Notes under the pieces: generated by a model
Databases searched by the model: none
Told to the model about the DNA's origin: nothing
The model's input: the letters and a program-made list of their open reading frames with translations, nothing else
Source: Asterella californica
Lineage: Eukaryota; Streptophyta; Marchantiopsida; Marchantiales; Aytoniaceae
Direction of reading: 5' to 3'
DNA: 64,000 bases
Assembly: GCA_036924285.1 (NCBI GenBank)
Contig: JAYKYS010000009.1
Location: forward strand, 24,284,001-24,348,000
Position numbers and translations under genes: made by a program
Shown: positions 12,802 through 23,487 of the stretch, in pieces
Layout: each line of letters begins with the position of its first letter
Numbering within the stretch: the first letter of the stretch is position 1

Positions 12802-13497
12802 TTATTTTATCTCTGCCGGCTCGAGACATCTTCTCAGCTTCTCGTCATGTCCCTTCCGAAACAGGATACCCTGGAAGATGGCATAAGGACCTGCCTTGTG
12901 TAAGAAGACGGCCTTCTGCTCCGCATCCATTCCCTCGGGATACTGTTGGTCTTTCAAGAACTTCCTCAAGTCCTTGAAGATCGACTCTTCTGTGGAAGTC
13001 GCGAAGACTGGATCAGAAGATCTAGTCTCATCTTCTGAGAAGCAGGCGGTACGCCCCCCCTCAGATGAAAGTGTCTCTGCGAAAACTGAAAACAACTTCT
13101 CGTCAGGAAACTCGTCTTCCACTTCATCTTCTCGTCGTTCTGTTTCTAACCTGGATAGGTAGTCAGCATTAACGTGCTGTCTTCCGGGCATGTACTCAAC
13201 TGTGTAAGTAAATTCCTGGAGTAGGAGAATCCACCTAGCTATCCTGCCAGACAAATCTGCTTTCTTTACAAGATGTTTCAAAGAGAAGTGATCCACATAG
13301 AAGACAAACGGGTTTGCTAGAAGATAGTGTCTAAACTTCCTACAGGAGTAAATCATGCCAAGACACTCCCTTTCTGTTGTCGAATACTTCTTCTCTGCAT
13401 CACTGAGTTGTCTTCCCGCGTAGTAGATGGGATAATCCTTCTTCTTCTCATCTTTCTGACTCAACACCACCCCTATGGCGAAAGCAGAAACATCCAC
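12802..13497 (-). pseudogene. A-III RNase H domain and spacer
   Basis: The segment is the RNase H part of pol: MDVSAFAIGVVLSQ, then YYAGRQLSDAEKKYSTTERECLG with the catalytic glutamate, then FYVDHFSLKHL and HVNADYLSRL. An acidic spacer of about 100 residues follows before the integrase zinc domain. The frame ends in a stop at CLEPAEIK, where A-IV continues into integrase. It is out of frame with the preceding RT, so the junction carries a frameshift (near 13500). I do not see a second, archaeal-type RNase H like that of Tat/Ogre elements. Confidence 0.85.
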
Positions 13498-15027
13498 ATA
13501 AATGTGGAAGACTCTCCCAATCAGACGGCCGTAGGACAGGAGATTCCGACAGAAGCCTCTTCATTTCTTCAAATGCTTCCTGCTGCTCAGAAGACCAAAC
13601 GTATGGTTCGTCCTTCTTCTGCAACTTAGTGAGTCTTCTTGCTACCTCTGCGTACCTGTCAATAAACCTCCGGTAGTATCCTACGTTGTCAAGGAAGCTT
13701 CTCAACTGAGTCAGGTTAGCAGGTGGGTGGAGTTTCATGATGACTTCCACCTTAGCACAGTCGACTTCTATACCTCTTCCGGAAATCCTATGTCCTAGCA
13801 AGATCCCTTCTGACATACCAAAGAAGCACTTCTCAGGGTGGAGAGCCAAACGATGTTCTCTACACTTCAGAAAACACTTCCTTAGAAATATTAAGTGATC
13901 TTCTTTCGACCCAAACACGCAAAAATCATCCAAGAAAATCTTCATAAAGGTGCGAAGATACTCCTTGAAGATTGTAATCATCAATCTCTGGAATGTGGCG
14001 GGTGCGTTGCATAAACCAAACGGCATTTGATTGTACGCGTGCGTGCCCCAATCAGTAGTGAAAGTGATTTTCGACTTGTCTTCTTCTCTGATTGAAACTT
14101 GGTTGTACTGAGAATACCCATCCAGGAAGCTGTAGAACTCATGCCCTGCTACTTGGTCTAACACAGAGTCGGTGAATGGTAAAGGGTGATGATCCTTCTT
14201 CGTGGCCAAGTTCAGCTTCCGGAAGTCCTGACACACTCGGATCTTCCCTGTCTGCTTCTTCGGCACGATGACAATAGGAGCTACCCACTCACTGCTAAGT
14301 ACTGGGTAGATGATGCCTGCCTTCAGGTATTGGTCAATCTGGTCCTTCACCAGAAGCGAGTACTTGGGGTTGAGCCGATACTGCTTCTGCCGTGCAGGAA
14401 CAACGCCCTCCAGCAAGTCGATGCGATGCTCTCCCAACTCTCGAGGTATGCCCTTCATGTCTTCTATGGTCCATGCGAAGACATCCTGGAACTCCGTCAG
14501 AAGTTCTCGAAAGTCTTCCAACTGCTGACCCTCGATCACCTTGGAAAGCTTCAGCTTCTTCCCAGGAGCAACCTCCATCTCTTGAAGATCATCCGGGTTC
14601 ACCATTCCTTCGGTTTGACTGTACTCACTGGCACCAAAGTATTCCGGTTTGGGAGCTTCTTCTGGTTCAGATTCGTCTTCTGGAAGACCAACTGTCGGAT
14701 CTTCCGAAGGGAAGACGGTATTCTCGTCTTCTGGAAGCTCTTCTTCCGCAATCTCGTAGCACTCAATGTATCCACAGACCACATCTTCTACTTTCTTTGC
14801 TACTTCTGTAGTACACACGTTATTCACCAAAAACTCATTATACCGTTCATCACTGTCAGAAGACGCAGCTGAGTCTTCTGAAGTGTACCCCTCTGTTGTA
14901 GACGGAGTTTCACCTTGGTGTCCAATCTTGATCCAAGGAAGCGAGACCTTAGTCTTCTCACCTGACTTGGGTGTAGGATTGGGAAATCTCAAACGATGTC
15001 TTCTCCAGTCGGTATTTACATTTGCAG
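13448..15027 (-). pseudogene. A-III reverse transcriptase
   Basis: About 525 residues of pol remain open: the acidic linker, then RT with RLNPKYSLLVKDQIDQYLKAG, SEWVAPIVIVPKKQTGKIRVCQDFRKLN, GYSQYNQVSI, MPFGLCNAPATFQRLM, and the catalytic FLDDFCVFG. The connection domain includes VGYYRRFIDRYAEV. The frame breaks after RPSDWES, where RNase H should follow. An apparent start further upstream (to 15136) is artificial: those first residues are translated from the A-IV LTR that inserted at 15028. The FxDDF form of the RT box fits Athila/Tat-like Ty3 elements. Confidence 0.88.
15023..15027. repeat. Target site duplication of A-IV (TGCAG), left copy
   Basis: TGCAG lies directly left of the A-IV LTR terminus TGTAGTGACG. 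It is repeated at 60162-60166 directly right of the other A-IV terminus. With one copy removed, the flanks reconstitute the pol sequence found uninterrupted in A-I and A-IV (TTTGCAGCATACAGCC). This proves that the element spans 15028-60161 and defines both LTR ends. Confidence 0.93.
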
Positions 15028-18000
15028 TGTAGTGACGTAGGATTTCTCCTTTTGCCCATTTAGTATACAAGATATCGTTCCCACAGAGGATTTGCACAAG
15101 TAACGCTGCTCTAAGTTCTAAGATCTGTTCAAACACACAAACACACGGGTTTTGCCTAGAAATCCCGTCTTTTCACAAAACCACACAAAACAACACGTCT
15201 TCTGACACGCCAAATGGTGCTCTCGACCCAAACAAACAACTACCAATTACAATATCATACAATTATTCACAGAGAAGCTCGGGAAGACGATCTTCCTGCT
15301 TCCAGGTTGCTTCTTCCGGTCTTCTCGATACCGTCTTCCCGAAGCGATTCTCGTCTTCTGGGGGTTTAGCTCGTCTTCTCACACCTCCAGAAGGCTGTCC
15401 GGCTTCGCAGAAGTCGACTAGTAACAGTCATTACACCTTACTCTCACACTCACATTCCAATCGGGTTGGATAAATCACAGGGTGTATGCCCCCTGTAGCC
15501 TTCCCAGGCTTCTGCCTACAGAAGTTGTCTTCCTGCAGCACTACAACGACATTCACCTTCACGGAAGCTCAATAGAAGTATCGGAAGCTCACTAGAAGAA
15601 GATAAGAAGATGGGGAAGATGAGGGAAGATGGGAAGAAGAAGAAATCCAAACAAGAGAAAACAGGATGGAAAAGGGCAATTAAGATTCCGACAGGCTTCT
15701 AGTCCGGATCCTGACTAACAAGCCATCCCTGCTTGTAATAGTTTGGGGAGGAAGACAACAAACGTGAGTACTGTAGCACCGTCTTCTACTCGAGGATGTC
15801 GTCTTCTGTTGCGGGAAGAAGGTTTCTTTCTTCTTCACTTCGCTGCTCTGACTGCTCTGTCTTCTGGGATCCCTTACCCCGAAGACCGTTCGTACGTAGA
15901 TCCCAAGTGCTCTACTGAACGAGTCAAGCTACACTCCACAACTGTTGACATTCACCGCCACTCAAGAAGAACACTTTCCATGCACAATTGGGAGCGAATT
16001 CAATACATTCCACCACCCAGAAGACATGAGCGAAGCTGCTGCACTCAAATCCACAATCTATTCCTCGAGAAGAAGTCACAATGGCATTGGGAAGCTCACT
16101 CCCGCTACTTCCTGCGTCTACTCCTCGACACACCAGCCTAGCTAACAGGACTGCACGAGGATACCGTTTCCTGTTCCTAGACTGTCCACTACTTCTATCT
16201 ACATCTTCGAATCCACTGCTGGTGCGAGTATGCAGACCCCTCCTGTATATTCCAAGACTATTCGTATGTTTCGAACGACGGGTGTAGTGTACTAAGACTG
16301 TCTCTGCTCTAATGTGTCTCGTCTGCCTGCCTGTAGAATCGATGTGTATGTTCAGTTACTACAGAATTCTACAGAACTGGCAGAACTGGCAGAGCTCCAT
16401 TTCCTACTCTACGATCCTACTTAACCATCTGCCTCGAGAGTCAGGGGAGGCGACCACCAGGGAGAGAGAGAGGCGCTGACAAGAGGTTGTCACCTCACAT
16501 GCATGCGGTCCCTCTTCCCAATTAGCCCTCCACTGTGTTACTCCTACGCTACCTATGTTGCCACATGGGGTCCTAATTATTTTTACATGGAAAACTGCCA
16601 CCCTTAAGATAGCATGTCCGATCCTACTAAATCTAGAAGTGTCGATTAAGTTTGCTAACTACTCTGATTGCTCGGTGGCAATCTCCACATGATCTGCTCC
16701 TACCGGAGCTACTACCTCGACTTCTGATGGGCTGGGAAGCCCTGCACTTACCTCGGGTACCACTGAGGTAGCTTCCCTCTCCTCGCTCTTCGCTGGCCCT
16801 GCTGTTTCTGCGGCTGCGTCTTCCTCGGCTTCGACTTCGGAAGACGGAATGGTCTTCTGGGAAGAAGAGTCGAATGGTGCGTCTTCGGTCTTCTGAGGCA
16901 CAGATGCAGTACTAGGGACCATGGCGACCTCATAGGGGTCCGGGGAAGTCGCTTCCTCCACGCGGAATACCTGGGAAGACGGCTCGTCTTCCTGTCTTCC
17001 AGAAGACATCATGTCTTCCGGGGCGTCTTCTGGAGTCTTCTCGTCTTCCAACGCTGTCACCACCAAGTGTACAGCGAGATCGAACTCCTCCTTCTCCATT
17101 CCGGATCCAGCCGAGGGTGCTGGGGCTTGGGAAGATGCGGTTGCAGGTGTCGGAAGTGAGGGAAGACCATAAAGTGTCTTCACTCCTTCTATCTGTCTAT
17201 CCAGGTACCTGAACATGCTATCTCTGCATTCCACCAACCTCGTCTTGGACCCGCTGTCCCATTCCCTAGCTAAGGTAAGTAACTTCTTACCCGCGGTGAA
17301 GTTGAACTTCTTCCGAAGCGCTTCTACCGACTGAGCTAGCATCTTCTGCGCACGGGCCTCTGCTGCTTCCCTCTGCGTCTTCTCCACTGCAGCTCGTGCT
17401 TCTGCGGCTTCTCGCTGCATCTTCCAAGTGGTCTGCTCTTCTGCGAGGGCAGTGATCTTCTCCCGCACTCGGAGAACTTCCTGATCGCGCTGCTGTACTC
17501 GCGTCTGCAACTCCTGGTTGCTCTTCCGAAGTTGCATCGACTCCTTGGCAGAAGCGGCTGCTTCCGCCTTGTACCTGGCTGCAAGCTTCTCCGTGGTGCG
17601 GAGACTAGCTTCCAGCGACTCCGTCTTCTGCTGGCTGTCTTCCTGTCGCAGCAAGGTGCGCAGGCCGAATCCAGGCTGTAAAGGCTTCTCCTGTGCCCTC
17701 GCTCTCCTTTCTAACAACTCCATAGCGGGCTGGATCTCCTTCTGGAAGTAGGCACTGAACTCCTCTAGTCGTCTTCCTGCGGAAGACAAGTTCATTTCCA
17801 CCACTCGCTCCATGGTGTCGACTTCGTCTTCCAGAGGCAAGAAAGCCTCTTCCACCACTACGGCCTTCATCTTCTGCGCACGAGAAGAAGCTACTCTTCT
17901 CATCTTCCGGGGTGGAAGACTCCTCATGGCAAGAGCGGCTCTCCTCTTTGCGCTTCCTCGCATCGCAGTAGGAGCGCCCATCCATCCTTCGTCTTCTGGA

Positions 18001-19014
18001 GTCTTCGGAAGACTCCCAGGTGTTACAGAAGCTGTCTTCTGTTCCGATAGGGTACTCAGCAAGTCTTCCTCCGAGTCCGACTCCGATCCTGAATGAATGA
18101 GGGAGATGGGTGTCCTTGGTACACTTCTGTGACCCATCTTCCTCACTGGCGTGGCGTCTTCCGACCCACTAGACTCGTCTTCCCTCACCAGAAGCGTCTT
18201 CTGGTGAGAGCCGGGCCTCAGCTGTGGCATCAGAGTGGGAGGGGGCGTTGCTGCTGCCTCTCGGTCATCGTCTTCCGAGGTCTCCTCCTTCACCTCCTGT
18301 CGCTCCGTTGGTCCATACACTGCCAGCTGATCTTCCCTAAGATCCCCCATGGCTATATACAAGTAGCAGAAGAAGGGCGTCAGATGTCCTCCCGCCGAGG
18401 TACCCAAGTATGCTAGCTCCGTCTTTACATAGTTGTGGATGTACGCGCCCCAGTAGATTGGCACTCTGTCATCCCACACTGATTCCAGGAACTCCACGTC
18501 CTGATCTCCTAAGTACCTCGTCTTCTGCGCTTTTCCCTTGGGGAAAAGATGCAGAAACAACTTCGCCAGAAGTCGCTTCTTCGGCTCCCGGTAAGACTCT
18601 ATCTTCCAACCGTTCCTCCCCTCCCTGTCTTCCACGAAAAGGCAGGTGGTACTCCCAGGCACATGCCATGAACTCCCAATCCTAGGCAAGATCTTCTTCT
18701 CGTACCAATATCCTCGGTTCTCGGTCTCAAGCCTGTGAAACGCCTTACGCCATCAGTCTTCAGTCCAGGAAGACGGTCTTCCTCGAGCCACTCGTGCCTT
18801 CGCAGGTACACGGTTACGCGGTGGTAACGCGGCCCACACCTCCTCCAGAAGCCCTTGATCTGCGAGGTTCCAATCCCACAGGAAGAAGTCGAGACCCAAC
18901 TCCTTGAGGAAAGGAGTGGCCTCGGCCAATTCTGCCGTGGGTAACACCAAGCCTCGCGGATGCATCGACATACCTGGAAGATCTGTTGCACTAAACCACA
19001 AGCACCTACTATGA
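15028..19014 (-). repeat. A-IV 3' LTR, distal segment
   Basis: This is the downstream two thirds of the 3' LTR. It aligns with 45296-49254 of the 5' LTR with only scattered substitutions. From 15028 to 16658 I see no gene. In this part the minus strand carries TGTGGGAACGATATC, a conserved-looking motif close to the LTR end that also occurs in related form in element D. ORF C follows. The segment ends with TATGA (19010-19014), the duplication created by insertion of D. Confidence 0.88.
16659..18971 (-). pseudogene. ORF C (LTR-encoded coiled-coil protein), A-IV 3' LTR copy, one nonsense codon
   Basis: About 770 codons from ATG (18971) to the stop after EQSE. Residues 1-220: globular domain (SSWTEDWWRKAF region, RNGWKIESYREPKKR, YWGAYIHNYVKTELAYLG, FFCYLYIAMGDLREDQLAVYG). 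Residues 225-340: Ser/Glu/Pro-rich linker. About 341-370: basic patch with PPRKMRRVASSRAQKMK, a possible nuclear signal. About 445-560: long coiled coil. Then the AREWDSGSKTRLVECRDSM block and an acidic tail. Only one lesion is seen: TGG to TGA at 18753-18755. The 5' LTR copy is normal there, so the ORF was probably intact when A-IV inserted. The function is unknown; no signal peptide, membrane segment, nuclease or RT motif is visible. Confidence 0.75.
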
Positions 19015-19802
19015 TGTTAACACACAAGAAAACCAAAAGATGCTCGAAAGTAGTAATTTAAGGATCGAACCCACAGAGATGCAAGTAAAGATCATCCAAA
19101 AGTAGTAAACACGTAACAAAGGTGATTCTTTATAGTTGTCTTTTATTCTCACGGGCAGAAATCAGTCCCGGTAGAGATCAAACTCAAGTCTATCCAACAA
19201 GACAGAGTTGATAATCCTGACAAACAAACATAACAGGTACTGAACAGGTCAGGGACCTCAAGAAACAGATGAACAACAGAGAAACAGAGTCACGGACGGA
19301 AATGTCACACGAGGAAGTACTGCTGAAGTGCTACTAAGTAGCCTCTAACACCATAAACGCTAAGTATCTTCACACTAAGTTACTTTCACTTACTACTGCT
19401 CTCGGAAAACTCTGGCGAAGAAGACTCTTCTTCCGCCGAAGAACCAGATTGAACTTCTTCCTAAGTGTTCCACCAAAGAACAACTTCTTCCGAATTCAAC
19501 TTCGCCCAAGAACGTCTTCGTAGGAAACTAACTCCGCAGATGCTGGTCTATTCTCAGTCCTCGCCGTAAACGTTCTACTCTGATTTCAAATGTCAACATC
19601 AAATTCTTCGGCATCCAGACTAATTCCTACCACAGCAAACTACGATACTTCGTAGGTAAATCCTTCGCAGAAGACAAAACACTCAATGGCTCCGTAAACT
19701 CAGGAAATAGAAAACTCAAAAATGATAAAACACATAGAGGTCCTGAATACAAACAACACAACGTTTATATACAGATTTTCCCGAAGATGACGGATCTTCT
19801 TC

Positions 19803-21539
19803 CTAAGAAGTCGGGCGTACTTCTGGACCGTCGGATGAAGGTCCTGTGTCCGAAACGACACCAGGAACAACACCGCTTTCTACTGCTAACTCTCTACCTA
19901 TCTCACAAACTGAGAACTCTACGGTTGCTCTAACCTCCCTAAGCTCTCTAACTACTCGCTGTCCTAACCTAGCTACCCGGTTCCTAGCTGAAGTACCCTC
20001 CGCATCTGCAGCTAAGAACTCCTCTCTAACATGGCGGAGAAATCCCACTTCTTCGATATCCAGCTCAACGGCGAAGTAGTTCTTCAGCACCGGCTCGACC
20101 CTACTCCGAAGTTGAGCACTCAGTTCCTCGGCCTTGACGGTGCGTCGCTTCAGATCCTCGATCTCATGCGTCATCTCCGCGACGACATCCAGATTCCTGT
20201 CCCGCTGAAGTCGTACCTCGTCCAACTCCTTCTTCATCAAAGACAGAACCTTCTCATGCTTGTTGTCGCGATCAATCTTCTGCCGAAGAAGTTCCTCCTT
20301 CTCTGATGTCACACTCTTCAGTTCATCGGTCCTCGTCTGCGCCTCCTTCTGGGCCATGCGAAGTGCAGCTCTCAGATTCTCCTTCTCTTCCTTCCAGTTA
20401 CCTCGACCGAAGTGCATCGTATGCACTAACTCTGCCAGGTTCAGCTTCCTACCGACGACTTCCTCGTAGGTCCCGCGGTTCGCTTCCAAGCTGTACAGTA
20501 ACGGTACAACTACATCTTTGAGGTAATCCGCCGAAGAAGCTAATCGTTCGATCTCACCAACTGTCGATGAAGAAACAACGCTCTTCGGTGTAGTGGCAAC
20601 GTCCTTCTCCATCTGAGGAGTACTCCCTTCCTCGGCTTCCTCGATCGCCTCTTCAACTGCTTCATCATCGGTCCGAACCGTCTTCGTCATCTTCATCTTC
20701 TTCCGAGACTTCTGCACAGACCTCGGCGTCTCCTCCAGAGGTTTCTTCCTTCCACTCATGCGAATCGGAGGAGACACCTCGACTACATCTTCGTCCTCGG
20801 CTGGAGTAACTGCTTCGGGCGTCTTCTCTGGAGTTGGCGTTGAAGTCGATGCCTCGTTCTTCTTCGTTACCTCCACTGCTACTTCGGCTTGTGCTCCTTC
20901 GGCTTCGACTTCATCGAAGAACCTCTCGAGTTGTACATCCCGTGCTGGAGTCTGTACCACCTGAAATTCATCATCCTCGGCAGCTGCGGTAAAACCTAAC
21001 TTCGTCTGTTGTGCCTCAGATAGCAACCCCATCCCCATATAGAACACTGATACAAACGGTCCTATGTATGCCAAGTCATTCGCATTCCAAAGCTTCAGCA
21101 CATGTCGGTGGATGATCCTCGCCCAATGTGCTCTTCGTCCGGCGAAGAGCTGCTCGATGAAGTTGATTTGCCAGTTCGACAAGTATGTCGTTCTTCGTGG
21201 CTTGAAGATCGCCATAATCGCATCGGCTACTTCTCTCTTCTTCGGATCGCAGTAATCGCTTGTTCGGTAGCCGTTCCTCCCCAGAGGTAATTCCTTGAAT
21301 AGATTCGGGAAGGTCTTCACTGCTTCGGGCGAAGCGGCGGCAGAGGTGGTGTCAAACAGAAGATCACCTTCCCGACCTGCATCGTCGATTCCCAAAACAG
21401 CGGACCAGTGAGCTTCGGTCCAGTTATTCGGTCGTCCATAGTGCTCATCGGCCGGATGCTGCTTGCAAACCTTCAACTCGTGCACCAATTTGGAGGAAAC
21501 CATCCCCCACCAAGGAAGCAAGAGGAACGATAACCCCAT
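19803..21539 (-). CDS. ORF D: LTR-encoded coiled-coil protein, homologue of ORF C
   Basis: An open frame of 578 residues from an internal ATG. Residues 1-185 form a globular domain that aligns with ORF C: YGRPNNWTEAHW against RGRPSSWTEDWW, RNGYRTSDYCDPKKRE against RNGWKIESYREPKKRL, and DLAYIG..VFYMGMGLLSEAQ against ELAYLG..YLYIAMGDLREDQ. Residues 195-260 are acidic, 262-287 very basic (SGRKKP, KSRKKMKMTK), and 383-485 a coiled coil. The homology begins before the ATG (ALRRYDKELEE upstream resembles ORF C), and the same frame is open upstream apart from a TGA at 21594-21596. The true protein was probably longer. Function unknown. Confidence 0.75.
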   Translation of the reverse strand: MGLSFLLLPWWGMVSSKLVHELKVCKQHPADEHYGRPNNWTEAHWSAVLGIDDAGREGDLLFDTTSAAASPEAVKTFPNLFKELPLGRNGYRTSDYCDPKKREVADAIMAIFKPRRTTYLSNWQINFIEQLFAGRRAHWARIIHRHVLKLWNANDLAYIGPFVSVFYMGMGLLSEAQQTKLGFTAAAEDDEFQVVQTPARDVQLERFFDEVEAEGAQAEVAVEVTKKNEASTSTPTPEKTPEAVTPAEDEDVVEVSPPIRMSGRKKPLEETPRSVQKSRKKMKMTKTVRTDDEAVEEAIEEAEEGSTPQMEKDVATTPKSVVSSSTVGEIERLASSADYLKDVVVPLLYSLEANRGTYEEVVGRKLNLAELVHTMHFGRGNWKEEKENLRAALRMAQKEAQTRTDELKSVTSEKEELLRQKIDRDNKHEKVLSLMKKELDEVRLQRDRNLDVVAEMTHEIEDLKRRTVKAEELSAQLRSRVEPVLKNYFAVELDIEEVGFLRHVREEFLAADAEGTSARNRVARLGQRVVRELREVRATVEFSVCEIGRELAVESGVVPGVVSDTGPSSDGPEVRPTS

Positions 21540-21686
21540 TTCCTCGAGCTCTTTGTCGTAGCGGCGAAGAGCCAGTCGATTAACTTCAAACGATCAGAGC
21601 CTCGGCGCCTTAGTCGTCTGCATCCCGCGCATCCCTATGATTACTGCAACGATCTTCGCTACAAACGGATTCCTCGCTGCAATCCT

Positions 21687-21845
21687 TTCCTCGCCCGTAA
21701 CTGATGTACTTCTTCGCAAATTGGCTTCCTCGCCGATCACCCACGAATTGGCTTCCTCGCCCGTAATTGATGTACTTCTTCGCAAATTGGCTTCCTCGCC
21801 GATCACCCACGAATTGGCTTCCTCGCCCGTAACTGATGTACTTCG
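21687..21845. repeat. 66-bp tandem repeat upstream of ORF D
   Basis: About 2.3 copies of a 66-bp unit with internal half-repeats (GGCTTCCTCGCC recurs four or more times). Read on the minus strand in the ORF D frame it encodes 22-residue units (TGEEANSWVIGEEANLRRS). The frame is open through the repeat toward the B-I insertion. It may be an N-terminal repeat of the ORF D protein or a leader repeat. Confidence 0.7.
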
Positions 21846-21849
21846 GCGT

Positions 21850-22127
21850 TGTCGGGTTGAGAGTCTTTCTGGGAAGGGTGAACCTTCTAGCTGTGATATG
21901 AGCTTGAAGGCTGTGTGCAATCTACTCAGGGAAGCGTAGGGCTCCTGGCTGTGGCTGGTTTACTCAAAAGGTTGGCTTTCAGGTCACAATAGGGCTAGCA
22001 GTAGACGTTGATGCTCCAGCTCCAGAGGCAGCAGCAGCAGCTCCGCTCTTGCGATCCATCTCTTCTCCTTGTAGCAACTCAACCTTCTCAATCAATCACC
22101 CCAAGAGCTCTCAGTGGAAGCACCAGA
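21850..22127 (-). repeat. B-I truncated third LTR plus gag-start and primer-site fragment
   Basis: Positions 21850 to about 22000 match the end of the B LTR (element orientation). They join directly to the first codons of gag (MDRKS..., ATG near 22060) and the leader with primer site. This is the layout LTR-internal-LTR-internal-LTR in which one internal region shrank to about 120 bp. The joint shares only one or two bases, so a deletion after tandem duplication by unequal recombination is likely. Confidence 0.8.
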
Positions 22128-23441
22128 TGTCGGGTTGAGAGTCTTCCTGGGAAGGGCGAACCTTCTAGCTGTGATATGAGCTTGAAGGCTGTGTGCAATC
22201 TACTCAGGGAAGCGTAGGGCTCCTGGCTGTGGCTGGTTTACTCAAAAGGTTGGCTTTCAGGTCACAATAGGGCTATAAACACTCACACAGATGTGTAAGA
22301 TCTAGTAATATACCCAGAAGGCGAAATTCAGGTCTAGCTGGCAGTAATAGGATTCGACGGTGAACTTTGACACTTACGGAGAGGAAAACTATGAAGGTTT
22401 AGACCTCTAAACTTCCCCTACATGCAAACGAGGTACTACTGAACTCACAGACGAAATTTCAGCCTGAGATCAAATTCTGACACGGAGATATGAACAGAAA
22501 AGTTTTGAGCAAGAAAACTACGGCAATTTCTGGTACCTAGCTGGCTATTTCAACCTATAACAGGAGTTTGGCTCGATCAATTTCGAAGTTTCTTACAGGA
22601 TTTGCAGTCTACAGGGTGCTGAACATCCCTGTGAAGTTGGGACTCCTGAATGTACACAGAACTGTAGATCTCCTCCTCTGAAGTCGCTGCTCTAGATTAA
22701 GAGCTTTTCAGACCCCCTCAGCTTCAGCGGCCGCCCTGAATTACTCAGTTGCTCAATCGATATGAAACTTTTTGTGAAATCGTAGCCCTGCTGGCGGAGA
22801 ACACAACCTCGAAGTTTTGAAGCAATTTCCTCAAATCTGCTGCGAGTGACACTGAAAACCCTAAATCCAACCCAAATGATTCAATTCTAGCACAATCCGA
22901 ACTTCAATTGCTCATAACTCCGTCTTTATTGACTCAAATCGATCGAAATTTTCACTGGAAGTCTTGGCATGACGAGACCTCTCTCCCTGTTCTCTCAGAT
23001 TTCGAAGATCCCCCACCAAAAGCCCGAACTCCACTCTAGAGCTCTGTTTCTAAATTCAGAGTTAACAAAAGACAAAAACAGACCAATGGGAGTTCATAGC
23101 TCCACTTGGTTGTCCTTTAGTACTCTAAACCACGTGGCAACTTAGTTTTACTCATAGGCTACCACGTCAAGCTCCCTAGAGTGCCAGCGTAAAACTTAAA
23201 CTACCTAAAGCGACACGCAGCCCCGAAAAATAACTTAAATCAGCTAGAAAGCGTGCATAGGCGACACGCAAATACAACCCATGAGCTTAAACCCTATCAA
23301 CATGGTAATCAACCTACTAAGACTCAAAATATATAACATCCTCAAGTGTCGACATCTATGAGGTCCTAACTCTACTCAGAGACACTAACGCTTGACAAAG
23401 AGGTGAATTATTTACAATGTAAAATAGTTCACATCACGACA
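22128..23441 (-). repeat. B-I LTR, middle copy (functional 3' LTR)
   Basis: 1314 bp. In element orientation it starts TGTCGTGATG and ends CCGACA. It follows the polypurine tract (minus strand TTTGGAGGGGGTGGA, 23442-23456). It shows a near-palindrome within its first 45 bp, and an isolated GCGGCCGC centre near 22725-22735. No gene is seen in it. It is nearly identical to 29747-31060. Confidence 0.9.
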
Positions 23442-23487
23442 TCCACCCCCTCCAAACCTGCACATCCTCCGGTATGTGCCAATCTCC

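Larger units (their letters stand above)
7249..15027 (-). mobile_element. A-III, left part: 3' LTR, integrase, RNase H, RT
   Basis: A-III is an A-family element in minus orientation that A-IV splits into two parts. The left part holds its 3' LTR (7249-11677), polypurine tract, integrase, RNase H and RT; the right part (60162 onward) holds protease, gag, primer site and 5' LTR. The two halves rejoin across the TGCAG duplication, and the uninterrupted site is seen in A-I (near 2100) and A-IV (near 42065). The left LTR terminus cuts into ORF C of A-II; the candidate duplication there is GCGGC (7244-7248). Its partner lies outside the window. Confidence 0.85.

Noticed and set aside
14186..14872. 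Plus-strand frame of 228 codons opposite A-III pol
   Set aside because: It lies opposite the conserved RT/linker frame and lacks any recognisable motif; similar shadows occur opposite A-I and A-IV.
13448..15136. Apparent 562-residue protein spanning the A-III RT
   Set aside because: The first 36 residues come from the A-IV LTR inserted at 15028; it is a chance fusion, not a gene with its own start.
19060..19085. GGTTCGATCC-like sequence near the D LTR end as a tRNA gene remnant
   Set aside because: No cloverleaf or anticodon arm is present. The motif recurs in the same place in the A LTR (15080) and is an LTR-end feature.
21687..21845. Direct repeats that could suggest a CRISPR-like array
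   Set aside because: Only about 2.3 copies of a contiguous 66-bp unit with no unique spacers, in a eukaryotic retroelement and in a coding frame.
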